Assembly (NCBI RefSeq): GCF_964275005.1
Contig: NC_092706.1
Coordinates: 10,115,144-10,179,143 of the forward strand
Source of the DNA: Diadema setosum
Lineage: Eukaryota > Echinodermata > Echinoidea > Diadematoida > Diadematidae
Length of the DNA: 64,000 bases
Direction of reading: 5' to 3'
Positions 1 through 24,229 of the stretch are shown one piece after another. A program made the position numbers and the translations under genes. The notes beneath the pieces are model-generated. The model worked only from the letters and a program-made list of their open reading frames with translations, was not told where the DNA came from and searched no databases. Numbering within the stretch: the first letter of the stretch is position 1; each line of letters begins with the position of its first letter.

Positions 1-859
1 AGACTTCATTCAAACAATGTACATTGTAATGTATTTCATTTGGCCATAATTGATCATGAAGATGATAATAAATATGTGTACATTATTGCACTAGCAACCC
101 TGGCCTATTCTGCAACCAGCCCGAACGCGAAGTGCTCAGACACTCTCTTTGAGACAGTATAACTATGTGAGCGACACCGTGTGAACAAGCGCCCCAGGGT
201 ATAAACAGCGACCCCAACAGTGACTACTAGCTAGTCCATGTCAGCTGGTTACTATGTATACAGTGCCCTGGGCTGGGGTTACCAGAATACCTGAAAGATT
301 TATGTTGCATAAAATTAGACAGCTAACTTCAGTTTCAGATTGAGCAGGCAGCATATTTTATTTTGCTGCAATCGCTTGCCAAGACTGGCTTTACCGGTAC
401 GGTAGTTTAGTTAGGAGCAAGCTGTTCTGAGTGACGACACCGAAAGTCAACATATGCCTAAATACTTTATCAATTATCAACATGATCAACACTTCCAGGG
501 GAAATGATTTGGTTCAAGAATAAAATTTAAGTGAGTGACTGGAAATAAGCTATTTAATTTAGTATATTCTTAGCCCGACCAGACGCTGTTAATACGCTAC
601 GCGAATACAGCGTCTGACCAACGAGCGGGCACCTACAAAGTGGGGAACCACAACACAACTACAAAACTTATGAAAATTTATACGTTCTTTATAAACAATG
701 TACACGTTACCAAACGTTACTCACCTTAAGTGCATGCTTGTATTACAGAAGGTTCGTAAGTCCATTGAGAGCCCTTGTGATAAGTCCGTGGAACCAAAAA
801 GTGATACTTTCTGGCGGATTCCCTAACACCGTCAGGGTTCATCGTTGCAGAATTCAAAA
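1..859. other. Upstream non-coding stretch, no gene recognised
   Basis: No open frame here resembles a known protein. A short hairpin is visible at 580-616, where CAGACGCTGT is followed by its exact reverse complement ACAGCGTCTG after a 17-base loop. An AATAAA lies near position 69 but there is no coding region before it in the window to attach it to. Confidence 0.5.
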
Positions 860-1060
860 TGGCGCCTTGATCTATGCGGAAATCTTTTGCGTGCGTGCGA
901 TGCGCTGCTTGAGTGTTGGTGTAGCAGCACGGTCGACAGCGCGACCTTTTGAAAGGGCATTCAGATCATGTGACCTCCCGGATGCGTAAATGGCCTGGCG
1001 TGAAAGACGATGTACCGTTCGTGAACCGTTCACACATGCTGCATATAACCATCATTTTAG
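860..1060 (+). promoter_or_regulatory. BECN1: Candidate BECN1 promoter and 5' non-coding exon
   Basis: The segment is CpG-richer than its surroundings. It holds AAAATGGCGCC near 860, a combined YY1/E2F-type promoter motif, and ends at a consensus splice donor AG|GTAAGT at 1061. The first coding exon of BECN1 has a splice acceptor 18 bases before its ATG, so an upstream non-coding exon must exist. This segment is the best candidate I can see, which would make the first intron about 5 kb. The link is inference; a transcript would settle it. Confidence 0.3.
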
Positions 1061-2544
1061 GTAAGTTATTAAATCTAAATTTCAATATTCATAGCATAGA
1101 TATGAAGTCTCATTATCATTTTGTTCGTCAGATGAGTTTGAAGTGACAAAAAAATGATCTAAAGTATCAAAATTCAATCCGATCGCATGCGATCGTTGGA
1201 CCCTCTTCGTGTTTGGAGCTTCGTTGGTACAGCCCTGTCGCGCTACGTATGTACAGCGGCGACTGGGCTGTGTATAGTTAGTATATTCTGTGATTTTGGT
1301 GCAGTCTCGCGAATTTGAAGAGGTAGCGCAGTACAGGAAAATTAATGGATGGTAAATTTTATGCCTAACGTTACAACATTGAACATATTAGACCTATTAC
1401 GTTAGTGCTACCTACCATGAGTGATGCTCCAGTGATGGCTTATAATAATACCCGGCAATCGGTATTTATACGCTACTTGCCTTTTTAACGTGAATCTCAG
1501 CTCAACACAGCTCAGCAGGGACCTCGTAGTCGCAGCTCGCCTAACATAGATTGGATAAACCCTTCACTTCATGGCAATACTCACACCGTTTGCTTCCCCT
1601 TGTACCTGTAGTGCAAAGAGTAGGAAGCCTAGTAGGCCCTTACAGTGATAACTATATTTTTGTTCATCACCACCTGTGGTGTGCTGTACTACGCCACGGA
1701 TCAGTAGGTTGCCAGAGACTACACACGTGTAGCACAGCATCCGCGGCCCGGAGATCAAAGAAGGCGTGTCCTCATCATCAACTCCGTGAACAGTTAGTCT
1801 TACCCCGGTCGCTTCGATTAAATTTATTTATCCACCCCTGCTGAGTGAGTGGGTGCTGAAGTCAACAAGAACGTCATCACACATGATGTAAGTTATCGCA
1901 TTTTGGTTCGAGACCGTATTTATGCAATGTATTATTGTAAGTGATGTTTATCCGGGGCCATACGAAGGTTTGAAGAAGACTGTCCGAGGGCAACTGATTC
2001 GGTCTTCAGTTATATGAGGACGCAACATCAACAACAAGTCAGTCCATTAATAGCTCTTAGGGTTAATCGTTGCGTAGTCCCGTACACCCACAATTTTGTT
2101 GTGTTTGTGCATCATAATCAGTTACACAGAGTCTAACTTGTTAGAGTATTTAGTTTCTATATATAGCTTTATATTACTAAACTATAGGCACGCATGGTAT
2201 TACCGGACACCATGGTATTACCGGACACGCACATTTTTGCGTACTATACTACTAATGTAATGACATTCTGTACACGCGAGACTTTGTAGATTAGCTTCAC
2301 CTGCTCACAGTCACAGAACTTTGTGTGGACCGAAATCGCAAAAAACGCCACGTAAAAATGTAAAAACACAAAAAAATCAACATATCTCAAATTTATAGTT
2401 GAGTGACCCGCAACTCATCATAGTTAATATTATGCATGTTTGAAGCACATTTCGTGACTGAAATTCTATGAAATCCCATTCACATACAGGAAAAATGTTG
2501 AATATTCCAATACAGCCGTAGAACCAAAACTAAGTTCACTGATC
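1061..2544. other. Non-coding stretch (possible BECN1 first intron, left part)
   Basis: No coding region recognised. At 2193-2228 an 18-bp unit ending in ATTACCGGACAC is tandemly duplicated without change. The same motif reappears in reverse complement at about 4423-4434, so the two may be the ends of an old element (see findings). Confidence 0.4.
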
Positions 2545-3215
2545 TTGTCTTGTCTTGTCTTGTCTTGTCAGTACTGCACCAACCGCCGCTGCTGGGCTAT
2601 ACACGTGCAGTCCCTCATGCATGCAGTTGCAGCACTTTAAAATCTCATTTTGGACAAACGAGATTTAAAGATATCAATATTTGTTGCAGATTTTATTTCA
2701 GCTGGCAGTGTGTTCCAAATTGGGATTGTCCTTGGATAAAGTGAATGGTGGTAACAATCTTTGTTGGTCTGAATAGTATTGTAATTCAAGGGTTGATTTA
2801 ACCTGGTTGCTGGTCCACTTCTGACATTCCTTTTAAGATGATTTATGTTTGACGGGATTAAACAATGAGTTTCTTTATAAATCAGTGAAAGCCTGGCAAT
2901 TGTGCGTCGTCTTTGAAGAGAGTCCCACTTTAGCTCTTGGAGCATGTCTGTAACACTACTGGTTTTCCTGAAGTCGTTGGTGACAAACCTAGCAGATCTT
3001 CTTTGGACTTTCTCTAAGTTGGTGATGTGGGTGACTTGATGAGGGTCCCAGATAGCACAACAATACTCTAGTTTAGGGCGTACAAGGGTTTTATAAGCTA
3101 TTTCTTTGGTAGATTTAGTGCAGTTCCAGAGGTTGCGGCGCAGGAGACCTAAGATCTTGTTTGCGCCAGAGATTGTCTGATTGATGTGTCTTGACCAGGT
3201 AAGGTTATCGCTATC
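2545..3215 (-). mobile_element. 5'-truncated LINE, reverse-transcriptase C-terminal part with pentamer tail
   Basis: On the minus strand an open frame runs from about 3212 to a stop at 2637 (about 192 residues). It shows the conserved end of a non-LTR retrotransposon reverse transcriptase: LTWSRHI, then KTLVRPKLEYCCAIWDP, EKVQRRSARF, and a NTLPAEI block near the C terminus. The family is of the Jockey/L2/CR1 kind. After the stop comes about 65 bp of 3' UTR and a (GACAA)n tail, seen on the plus strand as TCTTG repeats at 2545-2570. The 5' side is cut abruptly near 3215. It is a dead-on-arrival copy: endonuclease and catalytic YADD region are absent. Confidence 0.8.
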
Positions 3216-3263
3216 GGAAATTTGTAGCTATCATCCTGAAACGCGACGATGCGGAATAGTTTG

Positions 3264-3936
3264 CTATAGGTAGCTACACGCAGCCGCTGTAGAGACAGCG
3301 GCTGCACCTCTATTCCTTCGCAGACGTTGTCATTTTTCAGTGTGGTTGTGCGACTCCTTCATGAATATCTTTATTAATCGTGGAAAACTAAAATACAAGG
3401 TATTATCGTAATCTATGATAATCATTCAATAATCGGTATGCGATTTTTTGTTTAATTACGTCAAAAACTCACCGAAATCTGTGGCTGAAATCAGGTCTGT
3501 AAACGTCCTTATTGCTTCACTCCTCATCTGCGTGTTATTATGAATGGCATTCACTCTCGTATACTACAACGTACAACGTAGGTAGTCGGAGAGGCGCCCT
3601 CTAGCTCTCCGACTACCTACGTTGTACGTTGTAGTATAAGAGAGTGAATGCCATTCAAATAACACGCAGATGAGGAGTGAAGCAATAAGGACGTTTACAG
3701 ACCTGATTTCAGCCACAGATTTCGGTGAGTTTTTGACGTAATTAAACAAAAAATCGCATACCGATTATTGAATGATTATCATAGATTACGATAATTCTTT
3801 GTATTTTAGTTTTCCATGATTAATAAAGATATTCATGAAGAGTCGCACAACCACACTGAAAAATGACAACATCTGCGAAGGAATACAGGTGCAGCCGCGT
3901 CGCTTCGCGACAGCGGCTGCGTGTAGTTAGCTATAG
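3264..3936. repeat. Giant near-perfect palindrome / fold-back element
   Basis: The left arm 3264-3593 is the reverse complement of the right arm 3605-3936 with only scattered differences, leaving an 11-base spacer (3594-3604). The central stem begins GTAGGTAGTCGGAGAG. Each arm ends with a smaller nested hairpin based on GCAGCCGCTG. No transposase frame is present. The flanks read CTATAG on both sides, which may belong to the arms or be a target duplication. The high arm identity argues for recent formation or for gene conversion between the arms. Confidence 0.8.
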
Positions 3937-5085
3937 GGGCCCGCAACTCGTCACCCGCGCATGCAGCTCCCATAGACAAAATACATAAAATAGAAGTTGT
4001 GGTGTTGTCGATTTCTCACAAGGTTTTATTGCGTGAACTGTTCGAAATACTCAAGACAGACATTTTGATTTTTACCGTAAAATATGAAATTTGAGCCTCA
4101 TTTGCCAATTTTTTGTTTGTCATCCGCTCCGTGAGAATGTGTACGGTGATTTGTCTTTGAATTGTGATTCTGGTGCAAGGACTAGGTGCGAAAGACGTTG
4201 ATTATTTCATTGCGAAAGTCTGGTAATACAATGCGATTTTGCACCGCGCAAAAAGACAACTTTTTTAGAAGGGTATGTTTGAAGCATATTTTCTAAAGAC
4301 TGGAGCGAACAATTGACATTTAGGCTGAATTCGTAATTTCCAGGAGTCTGTGAATAAGTGGTGTTATTTTTAGCCGAAATTTCATCCTCTGACTATGAGT
4401 ACGGAATTCAAAGCCACGAAAAAAAGCGTCCGGTAATTAGATACATGTACGCCACCCTACTACTAGACCGTATTGTTAGACACCTATTCTGATCATGTTT
4501 GTCACAGCGTAAAGACATAGACCCCTAGCTAGGTCATCCATATCTCTACTAGGGGAAATGACAATGATACTGACGCTAAGTAATCAAATTAAGCTCCAGT
4601 ACTTTATTCAATACTTACGAAGACAAGTGCATTTTGTACTAGTTACATAGTTTGTCTAGGACGAAGGACAAGATCTGTAGTAGATCTAGTCTAGTCATCT
4701 GGTAGAAGAACAGATAGACCTCTGCGTCTCTACAATTCCTATGAATAAGATTTAGGCCTTCTAGAACTCTCATATTTAATGCAACACGGACATCACAACC
4801 AGGTAAAGCTGTAGATTGATCTAAATTCTAAGTTTAACTTTCCATATCTTAACTCTAAGTTCGGTAACAACACGTTCAAGGAATTTTCCAGGAAAGAGGA
4901 TTAAATGGGTAGTTTCCATGCTGAAAGTTATCGATAAAACTTCATGAATTGTATAGTTTAATTATTATAATTGTATCTCATAGAATTTTATTAATCATAT
5001 GTCTTAAAATCTTATGAAATATATTTTACAATTTACAGATGTTTAATAGACCTATTATACCAATCTTATTCTAATATAATATTTC
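3937..5085. other. Non-coding stretch between palindrome and LINE
   Basis: No coding region recognised. CCCGCAACTCGTC at about 3940 and TATGTTTGAAGCATAT at about 4268 resemble, in direct orientation, sequences near 2408 and 2435, suggesting that both sides of the LINE/palindrome block belong to one older repeat family. From 4,480 to 5,085 I see nothing beyond AT-rich sequence. Confidence 0.35.
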
Positions 5086-5089
5086 AGGG

Positions 5090-5890
5090 TATTCATTGAT
5101 AGATTAGAAACAGAAATGGTAGGACAGACCATGTCAGGAGAGGATGGTGAGGAGGAGATCACTCAGGACATCTCCGAAAAAGATCTTGGAGTCATCTGTG
5201 ATAGATTCCTCACATTCAGTGTACAAACAGCTGAGCTTGCCAAAAGAGCTATAAATGTCAAACTTGGAATCATCAAGAGATCTTTCTCGGCGCTGAATGA
5301 GAAGGGATGGCTCAAGTTGTACAAAGCACTAATAAGACCAACACTCGAGTATTGCAATATGGTGTGGTCTCCTACTTTGAAAAAGGATGGAGACCTTCTT
5401 GAGAAAGTACAACAGAGGGCAACAGGATTGCTCCCCCACCTTCGTCATCTGGAATACGCAGAGCGTCTGAAAATCCTCAAGCTACCCACCCTTGCATACA
5501 GAAGGCAACGAGCCGAGCTCATTCAGATATTCAAGATCATAAAGGGAATAGATCACCTTGACAGTACTCTTGAATTTTTTGACATGGTTGAATGCAGCAA
5601 CACCAGAGGCCACAGCTTGAAACTGAAGAAACCAAGAATTACACTGCTGCTGAGACAAAATGCCTTTGCTGTAAGAAGCATAAATAACTGGAATGCTCTA
5701 CCGGAAGCAGCAGTCTCAGCCACCAGTGTAAATCAATTCAAGTCGGCACTAGAGAGACATTGGGAAAGCCACCCACTGAAGTACGACCCATATCAGAGAC
5801 AAACGGTGACGAGGGGCACATAAGCAGATGCTTTACATCTCTACACCCAAGTAAACCCAAGTAAGTGAGTAGACAGGAGTATCATTAATG
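5090..5890 (+). mobile_element. 5'-truncated LINE with intact 235-codon reverse-transcriptase C-terminal frame
   Basis: The frame 5116-5823 encodes 235 residues of a non-LTR reverse transcriptase C-terminal region: EKDLGVICDRFL, LYKALIRPTLEYCNMVWSP, EKVQQRATGLL, LEYAERLKILKLPTL, and a final NNWNALPEAAV block. These are hallmarks of CR1/Rex/L2-like elements. The frame stays open a few codons upstream of the ATG, so the ATG is simply internal. The catalytic centre and endonuclease are missing. It differs clearly in sequence from the LINE at 2545-3215, so it is another family. It is unlikely to be a host gene, although its frame is unbroken. Confidence 0.8.
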
Positions 5891-6037
5891 TGTGCATACA
5901 CCTGTATGCAGTATACTCATCACAGAAATATCATGCAGCTTAGTTCTGAATGTTTGTATTGTGCTTGGTCAATATCTTTTCCGTGTTTTGTTTTGTTTTT
6001 ATCTTTCATATTTCTGCAGTGCTTCAGTGACATCACA

Positions 6038-19887
<13,850 letters not shown>

Positions 19888-21260
19888 GGGCGCTCTCCAG
19901 CTTTAGACCACGTGTTTCAAGCTTCCGAGGAATGAAGCTGTCCGCAAAAACCAACTGCACGTGGAATGCTGTTGACCAGCAGTTGTCTATGTTTCTGTTA
20001 CCCAACAAGATCTTCCTATTTGCCGAGTCGAATTTTGCTCGCGTCGAATGAAATCAGGCCTCACACGCTCGACAGGATAACGTTCACTTGCAAATCTCTG
20101 ACTGTTCTTATCCACTCTGCGACAGATGTCACAAAGTTGCACGTGGTGCGGTACAGTGGGAGACACTGTTGTTCCTTCGCAGCAACAAAGTGCTGATGAT
20201 GTGGTAGTAGAAATCTAGTACGTAGTAGCATCCTTGGCATGTTAATTTCTCGAGTATCAAGAGACATGTTCAATCACGTTCACAACAGCACAAGTACACT
20301 GACAGTACCAGGTTTTGTCAACTGATATTGCACCCACAGTTGTAACAGCCAGTCAGCTATGAGTATCAGTACTATGGTGTACTGTCATTATTAACTCTTT
20401 ATGTGCCATGGTGTGAACCCCCATGTGCCACATCATTCTGAGACTGCAACATAGGTTTACTTTGAGAAAACATTCATTTTTATTACAAGGGGAAAATATT
20501 TTCATGTAAACAAAATAGTATACATGGCAAATGATAGGTGTTTGTTTGTTTTTTGGTGCTGTTAATGGATAAGATTGCTGTACTCTATTACAATTCTGCA
20601 AACTGAAATTCCAAAGATTTATGTTGCATATGGAATTATTATTTGAGAAAGTACATTTTAAAGCACATAACGAAGTGGGCATGCTCTGCACACATCAGCC
20701 ACAAAATCTGCACTATGTGCACCATGTTCTTGGTGGTTATACTGCTAAAATTATCATCACTGAAAATTCAAATATGCTCTCTCAAAGTACAGCTGTCATT
20801 TAAAGAATTCAAATTATATACATGTTTATCAGGTGACTGATTTTGTTGTCAAGAACAAGCATTTGAAGCTTTGAGGAAGGTGCATTTTGTACATTAATTC
20901 TTACTTTCAGTGGCCATCATCTATGTAGTGTAATGTGAATACTGAATACAGATACCGTACATTCTTTCTCCGTAAATGTAAATCCAATAAGCCAGTATGG
21001 GGTTAGCTCATGAGCACATGGGTACAATTAACCTTTCTTCTTTCTCAGTTGATTAGGCACTGCACTAGTTTTCAAGCGACAGAAGGCATAAGTTTGACTC
21101 GCGTAACAATTTATGGAATTCATCAGTCATGTTCAAACCGGGGATGAACTTGCGTAGACCAGGTGACCAGAATGATCCATCAATTAGCACTTTGGAAAGC
21201 ATCCATTTCATTATTTTGCATTGAATGCATCAACAATCTCTTGCAATTGATTTTGTCAAA
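19888..21260 (+). other. BECN1: BECN1 3' UTR and downstream sequence
   Basis: No second gene is seen. No AATAAA is found soon after the stop codon; the nearest are at 21320-21325 (inside a transposon) and 23620-23625. The 3' end of the transcript is therefore not fixed. Confidence 0.4.
21040..21115 (+). repeat. Degenerate tRNA-derived SINE head
   Basis: TCTCAGTTGATTAGGCACTG resembles an A box with D arm and AAGTTTGACTC a B box about 50 bp later. The cloverleaf is decayed. Confidence 0.4.
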
Positions 21261-22830
21261 TACAGTAGACCTCGCCTAAGTCGACATCGCATAATTTGAC
21301 GAATCGCTTAAGTCGACACAATAAAAAAGTCACGATTTTTGCCTTTGTTATTCCTTGAAAATTTCCTCGTCTTAGTCGACATGTATAAGTTGACAACTCA
21401 CGTAAGTCGACCTGATTTTTCAGTGCCAACTGAGCTGAAATATGTGTTAATTCCCTCGTCTAAGTCGACATAATTTTTCGCTCAAAATCTTATCGCCATT
21501 CTCTGGAAAAGAATTGTTTTCCCGCTCTGATTCGCTGCATTTCTACTCGGTAATTCGCTAGTGTACGGCGCGGTAGCATTCGCACCATGCGTCCATTGTC
21601 TTGTATGCCAGAATATAGAAAGGACATACACTCATTTACACTGGAGTATTACATGTAGTACCCAAGGCAATTCACTTTACCCCTTTTCTCCCTCTCGTTT
21701 TTCTCAAAACGCAATGTTTTTTTTTCTCAAAACGCAAAAATTTTGTACACTTAACTATGTCCCAGTAGGTATTCATTATCCGAACATGAAATATTTTTGT
21801 AAATCCGAATATTCTGACGTTAATAATTCCGAAGCGGTATTAAAACCTGGGACCTGTCTAGAAAATTTATTACAGTGCAACTATTAATGCAACTAAAAAA
21901 AAATAAAATGCAGGTGTATCAAATCACACACAACTTTTGCATTTAAACGCAAGTGCGTTGCTGAAAAGACTTGCGTCTGATAATCATATGAAACTAGAAA
22001 ATGATTGTACGAACCTGAAACTCAACTCATTTAAAAAATTAAAAATTAAACGCAATTCTGAAAGTCAAATACAAGTCCATCAAATCACACGGAACGCTGA
22101 AAAGACTTGCATTTGATAATCATACGAAACTAGAAAATTGTATGAAATTTAAACTCAATTTCGTTTAAACGCAACTCTAAAAATCAAATGCAAGTCCGTC
22201 AAATCACAAGCAACGCTGTATTTAAAAAGCAAGAGCGTTGTCCGAAACTAGAAACTGCATTTAAACGCATAAAAATTTATGGAAGTGCGTTATGGTTGAA
22301 AAGGCTCGCATTATTTTTTATTTCGTAACGGAACTTTCGCTGTGACAGAACTTAGTCTGCACTTGCAGGGGAAAGACATCGCAACATTCACACGTTTCAA
22401 ACTGCCGAAACGCATGCTGCTTCACAAAATGTCAATGAAAAAATGACAACGAATTATTGCTAAAGTTCGCTATGCCGAAGGTTTAAATCTCGGTCCAAAG
22501 TTAAATTAGTCCGACAATGGAAAGAAGTTTGTTTTTACGAAGGTTATAGTAGTCCGAAAGATGTCGTTTTCAAACAAACTTTTCTTCTTCTTTTATTTCA
22601 GACGGGCCGGCGCCGTACAGAGCGGTAATGTTGCGAATCGGAGCGCGAGAACAATTCATTTTCAGAGTATGGCAATACAAATTTAAACAGAACAAATATG
22701 GCGACTTAGGGAAGGAAAATCACACATATTTCAACTCAGTCGGCACTGAAAAATTATCTCGACAGAATCATGCGAAATCACACGCATATCTTCTCAGCAA
22801 CGCACTTGAATTTAAATCGCAAAGTTTAAT
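21261..22830. mobile_element. Decayed Tigger-like element with long inverted arms
   Basis: TACAGTAGACCTCGCCTAAG opens the left arm. A reverse-complement match to the left arm (the part with TTTTTCAGTGCCAACTGAG and the following 150 bp) is found at about 22600-22765. The outermost right terminus is missing. Between the arms, about 130-bp units with GAAAAGACTTGC and GAAACTAGAAAA recur at 21930-22260. Confidence 0.6.
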
Positions 22831-23363
22831 GCAATTTTCGTGTTTGCTGTCATGTGGATGTGCTGGCAAGCACCACTTACAAGAATCACTCGAATAATGA
22901 TTACATCAAAGATGCTTATCTCGGTAATTTCAAAACCAACATGTTCTGCTGGTACAGATGACCTTTTTCTGCTCGTGCTCAAAGTGGAACCCTGAACTGG
23001 CTTATTCAAAGGATCTTGTCTGTCTGATGAAGCAAAGCTTGTTATACATGTGAACATGCACTGTCAATGTCCTGTAAAAGCAGAAATTTTTATGCATATA
23101 ATTTTTCAAGCCGGGCCAGGTAAAGACGAATGTCTCATGTTGTGATTTCACAATTGAGCAGGAACTTCAAACAGTTCACTGCTTCCACAGCAGTAATGTT
23201 TGTTTTGGCAGCACATGCTATGGTGAAAGGTAACTGGTCCACTACAGGGACTAGCTAGTTGATGTAAAGAAAACTACATGTAATAACCATGTAACAGTAC
23301 AGTAATAACCCTACAACATGCCTGCCTTGAGATCAAAGAAACAATACATTCACATATTTTTTT

Positions 23364-23456
23364 AACAAGCGAAAATTTGGCAGGCTTTCATTTTTTTTTT
23401 CATTTTTTCACATTCATGTTGCGAGGAATGTGCAAAAAATTTCCACTTTTACAGTA
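23364..23456. mobile_element. Partial MITE, 'CTGTAAAAGTGGAAATT' family
   Basis: It ends AATTTCCACTTTTACAGTA, the same terminus as the elements at 27214 and 62949. The left end is blurred. Confidence 0.5.
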
Positions 23457-23744
23457 TATCATGAATATACACGTGTAAGTAAATCAACAATACATGTACC
23501 ATTTTTCATGTCAAGCCAAGTGCTTGGACAGACTACCCACTCCTTGGATATTCTGCATCCAAATTGAGCAATTGTCGCACCTGTACAAAGTGATATGTAA
23601 TTGCATGTATTTTAAGTGCAATAAAAAGATCAGTTAGACTGCACGACAAATGTTATGGGCCCAGTTCATCAATCTGTGTTTTTGTGTTGTAAGCTGGATA
23701 AAAGTGGTGTGGATTTGTTTTGTTTTGTTTTTCCAAGAGGCAGT

Positions 23745-23915
23745 GTATGTGTGTAATTAATGGTACTCCGTTTGCTTCCACCTGCGGAATTCATGTTTCA
23801 TGTTGATGCACATTTTATCATAAGCGTAGAAGGTTCCTGTACTATGTGCATGGGCAGAGCACAAATGTACTATATGTATATGTGCATACATATATATGTA
23901 TGTGTATATACTGTG

Positions 23916-23991
<76 letters not shown>

Positions 23992-24151
23992 GTGTAATTA
24001 ATGGTACTCCGTTTGCTTCCACCTGCGGAATTCATGTTTCATGTTGATGTACATTTTATCATAAGCGTAGAAGGTTCCTGTACTATGTGCATGGGCAGAG
24101 CACAAATGTACTATATGTATATGTGCATACATATATATGTATGTGTATATA

Positions 24152-24207
<56 letters not shown>

Positions 24208-24226
24208 ATACATACATATGCTTGTA
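23745..24226. repeat. 241-bp tandem duplication ending in (TA)n
   Basis: The segment 23745-23985 is repeated almost unchanged at 23986-24226, including GTAATTAATGGTACTCCG and a long (TA)n tract in each unit (about 23916-23981 and 24158-24199). One base differs near the start (GATGCACA versus GATGTACA), so the duplication is young. Confidence 0.85.
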
Positions 24227-24229
24227 TAT

